Of a stretch of DNA of 64,000 bases, positions 36,020-49,701 are shown in pieces; the first letter of the stretch is position 1, and every line of letters begins with the position of its first letter. This stretch comes from Syngnathus acus. Taxonomy: Eukaryota > Chordata > Actinopteri > Syngnathiformes > Syngnathidae. The position numbers and the translations under genes are program-made. The DNA lies in the NCBI RefSeq assembly GCF_901709675.1, contig NC_051098.1:11872918-11936917 (forward strand), in the 5' to 3' direction. Below the pieces are notes generated by a model that saw only the letters and a list, made by a program, of their open reading frames with translations, was not told where the DNA came from and searched no databases.

Positions 36020-37900
36020 TTGGATGCGCTCTGCCTCTCACCGAAAGTATTCCTGGAAATGCATTTTTAATCATCAATCTGCTCACGGTTGATGTTTCAA
36101 TCGGGCTGATTATTACTGTGGCTCTTATTGTCATTTAAAATTTTTTATCTGAAGTGTTTTTCTTTTGTTTTGTTTTTTCAATTCCAAACGTGCCCGATGC
36201 CTCCTGCGGGAGTCGATGCAACCACTCGCTCCTGCGTGAGAGCGCTCGACAACGTGCAAAGCAAATGAAGGCGAATAAAGTGGGGAGTTAATTGCCAATG
36301 CTGGATTTAAACGAAGGAAACAGAACACAAGCAGCGACACAGATCCGCTCAAACTTATGGCGTGAAGGTAAGATTTACAAACTTTGCCTTTCAATCATGC
36401 TATCCCTGCATATATCGCCTAATTGGAGCTTTTTGGTCAGGTTAGGATGCTTGGATTGAGTCATTTAATGACGATATTAATTAACTCATTAACTGTTAAA
36501 GGTGCATTCATCACTACGTGGTTTTAATAAATATCCAAATATGAGTAAATGGCTCCACTGCTTAAGAGAGCTGTGGTGAGAAGCATTTTCCTCTCATGGT
36601 CAAAATACATGGCACACATATTACCATATGAAATATATCATCCATCCCTAATCATTTTTCTTGCCTATATCATGATACTGACCACTTCTGCTAAACTGCT
36701 CACATCCTTAATTGAACACATCAGGGCAGTGTTGTGTTGTCTGAAGAAGTGACTTTTAAGGAGCTTGTGGGTTGAATGATTTGAATGTTGTGTATATATA
36801 AATATATAGTCTTTGTTTTTAGAAATGCAGAATGGGTATGTATAGGACCATAACAATTGCATAGGCTGGCCATTTATGACCCACTGTCCATAGGTTGCCG
36901 ACCCCTTTCTTACTGTATCGATATTGGCTTCGTATGTGCTCACTAATAAGCTTGACGTGTTTGCAGCCTTGCAGAAAGTCAATGTGCGTTTGTCGTGTGG
37001 GCAGTCTGAGAATTAATTGCATGTGATGCTGCTGAAAATGATGTCAACAGTGAGGGTATTGTTGAGTTTAACCTTTTTTTAAAGAGAAAAATAGAGTCAC
37101 ATTTTTAATCAGATGGGTGATGTTGACCTTCAGACTTCCAGACCGGATCAGGTTTCTTCTATTCTGAGACTGTAATAGGGAAGAGGAAAGAGCAAAAACT
37201 GCAATGTGAACAAAAAATGGAGTATATTTTTGAAAATATATATCTTTTGTGAGCAGCTGTTCTGGCTCTCAAATTGAAACTGTCATTAAGAAATTATGCT
37301 TGTAAGATAAGGTGAACACCACGTAAGCACTTAGTGCAAGTGCATCCCGCAGCAAGAAAATAAGGCCAATGTAATAGCGGCGTGCTGTATATGAAAAAAG
37401 GATGTCCTGTAAATTTGCTTCCCAGTTGGAGTCTTCAGTATTGGCCCATATGGATCCTCACAACTGATTCAGCTTTTTTTCCTGAGCACTTATCAAGCCA
37501 TGCAGATGATTTGACAGAAATAGCTCCAGTGAATCAAATCTCCTGGAGGGCTTCTGAGAAGGGTCTGTCTGAAAGGCATGTCCGCTCCAGCTGCATTTGA
37601 TTCTAATCAGCAATTGATAACAGGAAGCCAACTTCATGTGATTTTTTTTTCATCTTTATTTACACGAGGGTCGCATCATGCTGTCTTTAAGTGATTAAAA
37701 GCTCAGGCGTACCACAATGGCTTGGGAGGGGGGTTGAAAGTCAAATCACTTTCTGCAGCTGGTCAGTCAATAGTGACATTTGAATTGAACAAACTGCTCT
37801 CTTGGCAGACCACGTGTCTTCAACAGAACATGAAGATGTCACTGATCATGTTTAATCACATAAGCATTGATCTATTAGCAGGTCCACAATAGGTGTACCT
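36020..37900. other. intergenic DNA, no supported gene
   Basis: AT-rich sequence with short unrelated open frames. No exon, RNA gene or recognisable repeat boundary could be supported. Confidence 0.5.
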
Positions 37901-37939
37901 ACGGATGTGTCCATAAGTTTGCATCGTCATGTACCACGT

Positions 37940-38260
37940 ATCCTTCATCCTATAGCTTTCACTTTTCTCACCTTTCTAAATGTTCCCCCACCTTCTCCCT
38001 GGATTCACTACAGCTCGCAATGTCATCTGCAAACATTGTACTCCAAAGGCATTCCAGGCTAACCTCATCTGTCTGCCATCACTATTGCAAAGATGAAGGG
38101 GGCTTAGAGGTCATCCCTGATGGAGTCCCGCTTTCACCTCACACTTCTATCACATTGACAGCTCTTTTGCATATCCTTGTACTACTTTGTCATGCAGTAT
38201 CACAAGTATACTGTACATCACCAATGTCAAAATATCGTCGTATTTGTAACGACGCTTCAT
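37940..38260 (-). pseudogene. decayed RTE-like retrotransposon reverse transcriptase fragment
   Basis: On the minus strand two reverse transcriptase boxes are readable in the right order: VKAGLHQG (near 38115-38135) and, about 100 bases further, TMFADDIAS containing the catalytic FADD (38022-38033). The intervening frame is shifted or broken by a stop, so this is a dead fragment. The family resemblance is to RTE-class fish LINEs, in which the LHQGS and FADD boxes are typical. Confidence 0.7.
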
Positions 38261-39671
38261 GTGGTATCAGTGTGAGCCTGGTGCACAAGAAAAGATTTTA
38301 TTTGGCCCAGGATGACCCCCAAAAAGGCAAAGGGATGTAGACAGGAGCTTCTTTGACCTTTGCGTGTGCTTCTATCAGTATCATCAGGACACAAGGATGA
38401 AATACAGAAATACTACTAGGACTGACCCCGAAATAACAGAATGTGTAACCCCCCCCCACCCACCCACACAATGCTGATAAAGTTGAGTCTGTGCTGCACA
38501 TGATTCATATGAGTAATTTTTGGTATGCATGGGAAGTGTTTTGCTTCATTTCGTGTTGTTTTTCACAGAATCTTCATTATTTTTAGCACTCGTTATAATT
38601 GCCCACACACACATTTTGTGCGCCTACATTGTCACATGATAAGATGCCCATATGCCTCACATTGTCCGAAAACATTTGAAGTTAACTCACACCTTCCTTC
38701 TTTTATATTTAGAAGGTCTGAATAAAATAAAAAATAAAAACATCCAATTGCTGGCGACACCTCATCTTCACATGGCTTTTTGTACATATTGATAGTGATG
38801 GTGTCAAATTATTAGGAACATATTTTGCTTTATTTGCAACCCTTATATTGTTAGGTAAGTTCAATATTTACAATCGCAAATCAATGCCTTGCAATACAAT
38901 GTTTACAATGCTCGTCAGTGGATTTACATTATGGATTTAGATGCGTCTCGTTGATTTCGCAGACCTTTCCCTATTAGTACCGTCAACCATAAAAAGTCCA
39001 TTTATGTATTTTTAAAGCCAGGGATTACCATTATGGTCCATTACGGTCCATTGGAGGCGTTCCGGAATGCAAACTAGCTTAAACGTGCAAGGTCATTCCA
39101 GTTTTTAAAGAGATGCGATTTATCATCGGAGAGTATTTATGGGTGTCCGTGTGTTTAATGCGACTCACATTCTGAAAATAAGAAGTATATAGAGCTTTGA
39201 TATATGTAAGGTTAAAATGAGGAAATTTAGCCTACTTTTCCTCAGGAAGGGGTGCAAACGGAAATAAAAACGCAGTCCGCTTGAGGAGTCCAGATTGTTA
39301 AATCAGGCAGGCTGATTGCAGCACATGAAACCTGACACACGGGCAAGATTGATTTCTCAGCCGGCTCACAAGCGCTGAGTGAATCATTTGGTTCCGCTCA
39401 CAACGTACTGTAAGTCAAAAGGTCACATTTGGGGAAAAAAAAAAGATCAAGTAAGGTGATGGGTCAAGCTGCTGGGCTACGCCGGTCGGCACGCCTCACT
39501 TCAATGATCATTTTCCAAGCCCTTGTGGCATAGGTCAGATATTGCTTGCGTGGTACTAAACGACATTTTTACTGAAGGCTTCTTTGACATTTTACTCGAG
39601 AGGATGTGAGTCGTTTGGTGAGCACAGGAGTCTTAGCTACTGCTTGCCTTTCCTTTCAAATGGAAGATCTG

Positions 39672-39840
39672 TGCAGCATGGTTCAGGTGGTAGAGCAATT
39701 TCCTGAAAACACAAAGGTTGTGGGTATGATCCCGAACGTGCCCTTAAGCAAGATAATGAGCTCCTAACGCTTCATTACCAGTCGGTGACTGAGGAGACCG
39801 TATCAAAGTACTTGAAGGTCAAAAAACATACTAGCTTGCA
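39672..39840 (+). mobile_element. tRNA-derived SINE relic
   Basis: GTTCAGGTGGTAGAGCAATT resembles a Pol III A box, and GGTTGTGGGTATGATCCC a B box, spaced as in a tRNA. The segment that follows (CCCTTAAGCAAGATAATGA and ATCAAAGTACTTGAAGGTC) matches the body and tail of common teleost SINEs. The cloverleaf is not intact, so this is not a functional tRNA gene. Confidence 0.7.
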
Positions 39841-40054
39841 AAATGTGGAAAAAGATGTATGTTTTTTTTTTTGTGCGAATACAAATCGACATTTGAGGCA
39901 TTTGATTTAAAAACAAACGAGATGCTGTCATGGTGTTGTTCCTTTTCTGTCCTGTAGGTGGTAGTATCATTACCAAGGTTTTAACACAATCAATAAAAAT
40001 AACAATAAATAATAAACAACAAAACTAAATAAGTTCTTTAATCAGCAAAATCTA

Positions 40055-40130
40055 TCAGTGGTATCAAACATGTGGGCTGGGGGCCATTTACGGACCATAT
40101 GATGATATTCTGCGGCCCCCTTGACATTTA
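40055..40130 (+). repeat. hAT MITE relic
   Basis: GTGGTATCAAACATGTGGGC and GGGGGCCATTTACGGACC resemble the left end of the intact hAT element at 34846 (GGTGTCAAACTC followed by GGGCCGCATTG). Only a fragment remains. Confidence 0.45.
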
Positions 40131-43100
40131 ATGTTCGTTAGTCTTTTGTGGGGGGGGGGTTCTTTCGTTTATGGGCTACTGTAGTTCTGGCTAATGACAG
40201 CTTTCAGCGAAACCTAATCCTGAGTTACTAATGATTGAAATAGTGGATTTTTTTAACAGAATTTTTTGTGGAATACTCGATGCAGCCCAAACACACCCGC
40301 ATATAGATTAATTTTGAGACCCCAGATCTAATAGGTACTTATTGATGAACTTGGGTTTGATAGATTCGGTCAAGCCCAACCAGCTAACTTGGCGCCAAAA
40401 GGCGATCAAGCTGGTATACGCCATCTTTATTGCTTCGACGCAAAAAAAGCCGGCTTCCTTATTGTATTTGCAGCCACTTTGTCCCGATTGCTTTTGTGTA
40501 GACTGCATTCTTGAAACCACTTGCAACCCATTGTGACAGACATTGTGTCCAAGAGCCAAGCATCATCGACCGTTTTCATGATTCTATTTATGTTATTGAG
40601 CAAACTACCTTTTCACTGTTCAACGGGTCAAGTGTTGCTTCGTAGTATGCTAGTAAAATATGTTTTTTGAGCAGCAATTTTCCTCCTGTGGCAGCCTAGG
40701 CAAAATGACAGCAATTGAAGAAATGCATGAAAAACTGCATAACTAGAAATGACATTCCTTTACCAAGAAACTGTCTTCTCATTTACGCTTTCAGAAAAAG
40801 CATAAATATAAGAATAGAGAAATTGGCTTGGCAGGAAAATCGATTCTGCATGAAAAAAACTGTAAAACATTCACGTTTGAATACCATTTTGCTATGGCTT
40901 GTCATAAACGGTCGTTTTTCTAATTGGCATAATCCACATGGAATAAGATGATTCTAATTAGTGCAAGAAGGACATAAATGAGGGGATGGATTAGCCGGAA
41001 TGTCACGTTGGGGAAATGGGATTGATATAACGGTTGGAGTAATCTAATTTGGATTCACTCACAATAAACCTCGTCACGCGTTGTAAGCGACTTCCAGAAA
41101 GCTTTCAAGTGGATGTAGAGAGACTGAAAAAAAAAAAGGCTGAAAGTGTAATGCTTCATCTACAGTCATCATAATGGCACAATGTTGAGTCACCATTTGT
41201 TTTTTATTTTGCTTCTGTGCCAGACATAAAAATAACTGAGTAATGAGTTGACTCGCCCGGTCTGTAGGGCAAGGAGAGTTAGCCACTCTTTTTATTAATG
41301 AATGTGCAAACATGCATTCAGTTATAGGTCCAGTGTTCCATTTGAGTATATAAAATAAAATTCATATGCAAATTTGAATCCCCTTTCAATACAGTCGCAA
41401 TGATTATTTTTTTATAATTACCTCAAATTGCGAAAAAAAACGATTTGGCTCTTTTTGGTTGATAAAGAACATAACTAGATGCAAATAATGCTACGTGAGA
41501 TTTACCTACAGTCACGACAGTGTGCAGCTTTTCTTTTGTGTTTGCTCCTGTGTGTGTGTGGAATGGAAAAACATGCTCGTGTGTGAGACGCAGCCTCACA
41601 TGAGACAAGATCGGTTGTTAGGTTGGAGCTTTCCTACAACCTAATGAGACTGATGGAGGTTCTCTCTCTCTCGCTCTCTCATTTTTACCCTCTGGCGACC
41701 TCTGAAATCCAGCAATGCACCTCAAACTTAACCTACGGTCCTCGTTGATTTTCTTTTTTCTTTTTTTTTTTTTAAATAAATGTGTGTTCTCATGAAACAT
41801 CCAGGAATATCTCCAGTGTTTCATTGGCTTTCATCACTTTGTGACACTACCTACTGTAGAGAACAGTCGGTCCCCTGCCAGCTGTGAAATATTTTTATTG
41901 AGTGGCGTTTCTGTCATCGTAGGTTATTGCATATGTCAGTCAAATATTGGACAGAGTGGCTCCAGCCATTTCAAAAATATATATATTTTTAAAATAGCAT
42001 GTCCTTTCTTTCCAATGACAGGTTGAGTTTTAACATAATGCTAATGTGCTTTTCTGCATTGGCCTTTGGGAATTTCGGGAGATTTTCTATAAATACACTT
42101 TATATACATTTTATAGTGAAACCGCTAAAAAAGGTCATCTATTACCAATTTTTCAAAAACCTTTAAATCCTCTCCCTGTAATTTCTAATCAATTGCTTGA
42201 TGTGAAAATCCTTAGGAAAGTCAATGCACGTTTTGAAATTTGACGCAGAAATATTCGGTAATGACAAGAGCACAGAGAAGAGGGTGTATAATTGCAACGC
42301 CAGGATAGTGACACAGTAATTGCTCAAACTTGAATGCGCAGGTTTATTTTGAGCGCCAGTTAATGTCATCGCAGTTTCCACCTCCACAGCCAGCCTGTGG
42401 AACATAGCGAGGTAATTGTGACTTTTTCCTCATATGGCGACAAAAGAGAGGTTTTCAGTGGAAATAAAATGATTTTACAAAATAGTCATTGACTTTTTCC
42501 AGCATTGCTGACTTTTGACTAGGCGACTGAGATGCTTGCCTGATAGAAAACTAATTATCTAATTATAGCAAAGCGAAATCAACATGTTGACGGTATTGAC
42601 AAACCGGTATCAGTCAGTGGTTTTGCTGTCACTAGAACTCAGGAGCACATTTTATGTTGATGGAGCTTTAGAGTGTGACCAAAGTCAATCCTCAACTCTT
42701 AGAACTATAAGCCTATTAACTTATTGCCGACACAGTTTAGCAAAAAAAACATTTACTGTGAAAAAACTGTGCTGCTAGAAATAAATAACCATGACTGATT
42801 AAAAGATTAAAATAAAAAGCTTCAGGTTTGCATAAATACATTTTAAACACGGGGAAAAACTGCACAAAACAGTCTTATAATGCAGAAAATGAAATAAATG
42901 TCAAATTTCATTTAAAAGAATAGAGGCAGAGTAGCTTAATAAAAAACGATGCCTTTTGGAAGAGGAACGTAAAGGTGTTTTATTTTCCACAGCGAAATTA
43001 CTAGCAATTCAGGCAATGAACGCATTGCAATTAAAGGTAGTTTCTTTCAATGAGATTTTGTGGCAGAGCAGCTCATTTTGAATTATGACACCATTATTGT

Positions 43101-43224
43101 GTTATTGTAGCAGAGGGTAAGCTATCCGTTGATGTAGCAATAAACTCAAGTCCTCTATTGTGCACATAACTAGGATGCATCCCAATAGATTACACTCACA
43201 GGCCACAACATTAGGTACTGGCTA

Positions 43225-43320
43225 ATACATGGGTGTCAAACATAAGGTCCAGGGGCCAAATCCGGCCCACAATAATATTTTATGTGGTCCGTGTGAGGAT
43301 GTGGGTCATGTTTCTTGCAA
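43225..43320 (+). repeat. hAT MITE relic
   Basis: GGGTGTCAAACATAAGGTCC followed by GGGGCCAAATCCGGCCCAC matches the terminal part of the family represented intact at 34846-35171. A clear opposite end and duplication are not visible. Confidence 0.55.
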
Positions 43321-43589
43321 ATCTTCTTGACTTTTGACAAGACTGAGATAAGATATTGCAAGATTTTTTTCTTACGACCCTCCCCCCTTTTTAAATCAAA
43401 TTGAAAAATAGTTGAACAAACAATTTATTGCCGTTTGATTTCTAAGCTAGTTAGCCATAATTTTTTGTGTATATGTGATAGTCAATCATATATTTATATG
43501 GGTTCAAACTTCACAGTCATAAGATCACGTACAAGAGCTGTCAAAAATATGTTTGGTAAGATAATGATAGCGAATATTTGTTTGGACGT

Positions 43590-43650
43590 TAAATAATAAT
43601 GATTCATTAAATTTGTATAGCGCTTTTCAAAAACCCAAAGACGCTTGTCA
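43590..43650 (-). mobile_element. LINE 3' tail fragment
   Basis: ATTAAATTTGTATAGCGCTT and TTCAAAAACCCAAAGACGCT read on the minus strand give the common fish LINE tail AGCGTCTTTGGGT...AAGCGCTATACAAAT, followed by an ATT-rich end. It is a short 5'-truncated insertion. Confidence 0.6.
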
Positions 43651-44703
43651 TCACTCTCTTCAAAACAAGAACAACCAATTCCATTTAACTGACCAAATTC
43701 TTAATCACCCTTTTTATGTCAGCTATAATTATCAAATTGTCATGAGCTGTCTAGAATCAGGATACATGAATTATTCAAAGTAACTAGTTTTGTTTTGCTG
43801 TGAAATAATCACCCCACCCGCCTGATCGACTGTCGGAAAAACTTTTCACAGTTTGCACTTCAGTGTCGAAAAGAACGATTACAGTCGCTTCTTCATTCTT
43901 CGCTCGCTGTCAAAAGGTCACATCCGGTTTCTATTACCTTTTGGAAAGTGAAATTCTTTCTACTTTTATCTGATGAAACAACAAAAAGTAGTTATTGTGA
44001 ACACGACAAACATCCTTTCATGTGCTTATCGTAAGGCCGAAGAAATGAAAGCCCAGTCGCTGTAAGTGCGGTCGAGTTAGATAATGCTTCCCGCTTTCAT
44101 AGATCAGCCGGGGTCACCGGGGAATAAGTACGCCCGCTCAGATGCGAGACCGAGCATTGTGGGTAAAAAAAGTGAGTGTAAGGATTTCGCTCATAATGCC
44201 GAGGTGACTTGACCCGGTCGAGATTTTGTTTAACTTGCAAAGTTCCATTTGTACTGTATCATATGTGGCTGTGTATCTTTTTTTGACGATCAGTTCCACA
44301 CCCAAGGCCGAATCTGAATTGCCGCTTGGCACAATGTAATGAAATTGATCAATTTTTCCACATCGCTCAGTGTGATGCTAACTACTGTTTTCAAATCCGA
44401 CAAAACGCAATTTACAGCACTTTATAAGGCGTGTTTAGAATGCAAAATCATTTGTTTTTTTTAATTTTCTGCTCACAGTTATTGCAATAAAAGTTTAGCA
44501 CAGTTATTTGGTGTCATGCTTTTAAGCAGCTCGTTATTAATAAGCATAAGAACCGACGAGTGTAGCTTTCGCCTCTTTCAACAGATACATCCCGTCAATT
44601 TCCACTTTTGGAATTGAGGTCGGTGGAGGGTGTACAGAATGGACGCTTTAAGGTCCATTTGTGAGAGATTGGATTTGCCGGAGGGGGAGGGTTGCTTTAA
44701 AGC

Positions 44704-44823
44704 GTGCATCCATCCATTTTCTATATCGCTTATCCTGCTCAGGGTCGCTGGGAGCTGGCGGCTGTCTCGGATGACTGTGAGGGAAAGGCGAGCATGTTAG
44801 TTGCCAGTTAATCGCAAGGCACT
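44704..44823 (+). repeat. teleost dispersed repeat fragment
   Basis: GCATCCATCCATTTTCTATA and CGCTTATCCTGCTCAGGGTC, followed by GTTGCCAGTTAATCGCAAGG, are hallmark pieces of a very abundant fish repeat. It is internally deleted here. Confidence 0.75.
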
Positions 44824-45299
44824 ACTAACTGTCCACACTGTCGCCGAGTGGCACAGACTGCCGCCCAGTGGCACAGACTGCCGCCCCCCCCTCCTCCCTT
44901 GTTGCTGCGTCATTAGCAGATCATCAGAAGGTGAATGAGGAGACACTGTTATAGCATGATACAAAGACATTAATCATTTAAACTTACGGATAGTGAACTT
45001 GAAGTCAGTCATTAATCTAAATGAATTCTGAAGTTAAAAGGATATGTTGACCGAATGTTATTTAGTACTTTAATTTTAATTTGTCCTGGAAATGTACATA
45101 AAATAGTGTGATGGTTAGTTTCATGATTTTTTAAATTTTTTTTTTTACTGAAGACAAATTAACTGTGCATTATGATGTATGAGTATGAGGTGCCTAAATG
45201 TGTTCTTTTTGTCATGATAGTAACTTGATATTACCAAGATGCTGGGCGAGGCCCTAATCTGTGACCACTTATTTATAAAAGGAATCTGAATATACAGAC

Positions 45300-46560
45300 T
45301 CATGAGTAGGGCCGTGCTTTTTCTGGCTTAATTAAACTCATTAGGGACACGGATGATCCGGTGATTATCGCAATTGACTTTGAGCAAGAGGTGTGTGGGG
45401 GGGGGGGGCAAAGCACCCTGGACACCAGCCATTTGCAAACAGTATCAGTCAAAACTGAAAATTATTATAATATCTTGGGAGAAGTGATATTTTCTTTCTG
45501 ATGGCAAATTATAGTTTCTGCTCTTTCATTGCTGCAATCTCAAGACAATCAAGATATCGAGCTATCTAATTGCGAGCCATTTTTTCGCTTGAGCTGTTGG
45601 AGCCAAAAGAAAAATCGAATATTCTCTTCCTCTTTCTACAGTCATCATCATTTATTAACCTTTTGCAATGAAGACTAAACGAGCACTATTAGATCGTGCT
45701 GCTGTAGACAGAACATAAAAGGAGCATCTTATACAAAGTCCAATTTGTAACTCATAAGTCTCTTTTATACAGCAGCTAATTAGCCGTAGAATGTATTTAT
45801 TGTAAAATAATTGCCTGCTATGGTTTCCCCTTTAATTTGAAATCTTCCCTACTTGTACTTTTCAAATTTTATACTGTTTATTTCCTAAACTTGAATTATT
45901 CCCCACTGTTACCGGATTCTTATTTGTGTCAATTCGATTGACTGATAATTGGATAGAATTATTATTATTGTTGTTGTTGTTGTTGTTCCACTCAGTGGCA
46001 ATATTTTTGAGTTTGAGAATTTGCATTTGAATGACATCTCAATTGTGTTGATATATAAAGAGGGATGATTCTTTTTCTATTTGTTGACTTTGTTGTTTTC
46101 TCAAATGGGTTTGTAACGGTCGAAAACAATCATATTCCTATGAATAAAAATCAGTGCGATTGAGTTGAGTTGCGATTCAAGTCATCCTTTGTCTTCTTTG
46201 TGTTTTTGTCAACTTTAATCATTCATACAATTTTTAGTATTTCAATGTTTTTTTTTTTTTTTGTTTTTTTTAACCAGAATTGCTGCAGGCTGCTTTACAC
46301 CCCCAATTATATCGTGGCCATTTTATGTTATCGTGAAGGTTCACTGGTGAAAGCTTTCATATGCTAGTTTATTGACTGGCTTCCTCATCTGCACTTCACA
46401 CAACACTGGGGCACTCGGGGAGTCGAGAGGATAAAAGCTGGCACGCAAAACGCAGCCCCGCTGGCTTCTATCCAGGGTTGCAACCTTTCTGCTCGCATCG
46501 TGGCGTCCACGTAGTGGAAGAGTCACAAAAGAAACTCGGGAGACAGACTTAACAGGATCA
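45300..46560. other. intergenic DNA with simple repeats
   Basis: No gene is supported. A (TTG)n run lies at about 45965-45987, with poly-T near 46240-46270. Confidence 0.5.
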
Positions 46561-46589
46561 TTGTCAAATACTCCTCATCTCCTTTTAAA

Positions 46590-46885
46590 GGGGGGTCTGC
46601 TTGTAAGTTCATGCATACATTGCTAAACCAACTTTAACGATGTTGCTAACCAAAACAGCAGCACAGAAACTGATTTTGTGTAACGATGACTAGCATTCTA
46701 ATGTATAATTTATCTACGCTCTTTTCAAATGGACATCTCATTTGGGGGGGGGGGGTCTGGTTGTAAGTTCATACATACATTGAAATAAATTGCTAAACCA
46801 ACTTTAACGAGGTTGCTAACCAAAACAGCAGCACAGAAATTGATTTTATGTAACAATGATGATCCAATGTATTATTCATCTACAT
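46590..46885 (+). repeat. local tandem duplication (two units)
   Basis: Unit 1 (about 46590-46740) and unit 2 (about 46745-46885) share GGGGGTCTG-TTGTAAGTTCAT, GCTAAACCAACTTTAACGA, GTTGCTAACCAAAACAGCAG and CACAGAAA-TGATTTT-TGTAAC. The second unit carries a 10-base insertion and ends less clearly. Confidence 0.85.
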
Positions 46886-46889
46886 TTTT

Positions 46890-49664
46890 TTCTGTATTTA
46901 AATATTTGTTTTCATTTGGCACTTTAACGACTTTGAATATGTTTGAAGATAGTTGCGAGGGTTTAGTCCATTCCAAGCAGTTGTCATTTTTTTCAGCGAT
47001 TACATCGATGTGAGATATTCATTGATTTATGTCAGGAGGCTGACATTTTTTTTTTTTTTTTTTGCATGTGACAGCTTTCAAAGTGACAACAAAATGTGAA
47101 AGTATTCTCTTGTTGTGCTGCCAAAGCAGGAAATGCCTCATTACAACTGTAAAGAGATTCAAATCAGCCTGCTAATCAATATCAAAATCAAGCAGACATC
47201 TTCAAAGAGGGAAATGGAATGATTTTATTGGCTGTTGTGCCCGCTCACAATAGCCAAAATCCCGAGGACATTTTGTCCGGTGATCACAAGAGACGAGAAA
47301 CGATCCAAATTTGACAGAAAGCGTTGATGGGTTGCCAAAACGGATTTCAGCGATTGACGTTTGCGTCAGCCATTTTCAGTCAACACAATTGGCAGTAGTC
47401 AGCGGTGGATTAGAGTAGATACGTCGTTGTGTATTCATGTGGGCCTCATGCCTAATCGTGTTTGTGATACTGCGGCAAAAAAAAAAAAAAAAAGTTAAAT
47501 ATCCATTGTCAGTGTGTTTGCCAAGTGGTGATTACACTCTCAGGCTGCCTCCTAGCGCCTCTTTCTAAACACTAGCAAAGAATCACTGAGCCTTCCCATA
47601 GCACAGGACTACTTGATGAAATGTTTACAAGAAGGCAAATTGATTGTTTTGTTGCTGTGCGTGTGTATTCAGGCCAACACCGAAACAAATGTCGAAATGC
47701 TTTCAGCGCTTTTTCTCATCAAAGCAATCGTGTCACCTTTGAATGGTAATTCGACATGTGGGCGGAGCCTCTGCATCTGAAGAGACGGAGGCTGCAAAAA
47801 GGCCCTGGACTGATTGACAGACTAAATCGCTCTGTCATGTGACATGTAATTGCTTTGTAGGTCACACGGGTGACAACAACAGTACTGCGTGGGATGGCTC
47901 TCTAATAGTTGGATCAAATGAATAGAAACACATTAAATGTGCCAGATTGCATCGACGGTAAAATGATATGCTGCGTTGCTTAGAGTAATTTAATGCACAA
48001 TTTATTTATGCACAAAAACCAGTGCTCAATCATTGATTGAGAAAAGAAATAACAGTAACGACACAGATTATTGTTAACTAACTACTCTCATTAATTTTCT
48101 TGCCTCCTTCCAACTGTGCTGCATTGTGGCTTCATGCAGAGCTGATTTAATATTCTGTAGGTAACTCGAACTGCTGGCTTAATCACCTACCAAACAAACT
48201 GAATTAATAGATTGCTTAAGGAGACAAATTAAAATAAAATCTCTCTTTGCTCACTGCAGATTTTATATCACAGTTGTGTTTTGGCAAAGTCTAATTGGGT
48301 GTTTGCTCGCCATCTCAGAAGGGATCAACTTTTCGATATGCTTAATGTCGATATTGCGCGACGGCTGGGTTTTTCCAACTTCATAATAGTTGCGCAAGAA
48401 AGTGGAAAGCACAGCACCTTGGTGCTAATGAGACAAATAACAATGGAGGAATGCGTCTTGTAGGTACTTCTCAGTGTGGAGCTGTTTGAAAGGCAGGGCA
48501 AGACAGGAGCAGACATAAATCAAATTTGAAAAACACAAGCTAAAAAAGGAACTGATTTCTTTTCATTTTCACTATATAACTCATTATCACAGTGACGACA
48601 AAAAATGGAGGTGATAGAATTCCACCAATAAGCATTTTCCACCCTAAGACCCGCCCCTTTACATGCATTAGCCAATCACAGTGCTCACCCCTCCCTCTTT
48701 GGTGTTTATCTCATTTCGAGTTAATTTAGCAAACCAGCTCATTTATGCATGATCGCCAACAACTTCACTCATGTGTGGAGCAGATGTTTGACAGCAACAA
48801 AAAATATGTAGTAATAGTAACGCTACTGTGGGCTGCAAAAAAAAAAATATCTCTGCAAAGGGAATGCGATATTAGTTTCCCTCCCACAGTGGAATTAAAA
48901 AGCCACATGGCAAGGAGGAGGAGGTTTTTTTTTCAATCTGTCAGTGGAGCAGAGCATGCACCTTGTTCCTAACTCTCAGACTGCACTGAAATCATAACTT
49001 TCAATTTATTTCTGTAGGGAAAAAAACAACTTTTATATATTTAATATTATTATGCTTTGGAACTGTTAATTTCCCTTGTGGATGAATGAATTCTCTCCCT
49101 GTTGAACCTACAGGGTTATTTGTCATCAGCAGGTTGAGCAAAAGATACTTTGCATAGTTTAGAGAAGGTCAAAGTTCACTTATAAAGATTGAAGAGCATT
49201 TTGGGTTCATCCTGAAATGTCACCCCAAATGTGAATAACCCTTTTGTAGTTAACGTGAAGACTAACATGCATTATATCTAATTAAGGATTTTTGACATGC
49301 CGTTGGTAGGTGCTGATGTTTTGGTTAGATTCAAGATTCAAGAGTTTTTATTCGCCATGTTAGCAAAAGCATTCAAATGAATGAGAGGGAAAAACAGCAG
49401 CTATGCGGCCAGCGGTTTCACACATACGCAGAGCAGCAAAATAAATAAGAATGGACAGCACGGGGCATCTGCAGGCTACAGCTACAAACTGGTCCCCCGG
49501 AGCACATCATTCTTGCTTCACTCACTCACTTAGTCTTTCTTCTCTTTGTTTCTCTGCAGAACTTATGCCATCTCTTGATGCACCGAGGCAGCCTCCTCTG
49601 GCATTTTCTCTTATTAAATAGGCTGATTAGGCGTTTAGAAAAATGCAGTCACACATGCTCTCAG

Positions 49665-49701
<37 letters not shown>

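Noticed and set aside
39675-39745. possible tRNA gene
   Set aside because: A-box-like and B-box-like motifs are present but the stems do not pair, and the following sequence is a SINE body.
48281-48463. 60-codon open frame upstream of drd2
   Set aside because: No recognisable domain, no splice context, and opposite-strand shadow frames of similar length.
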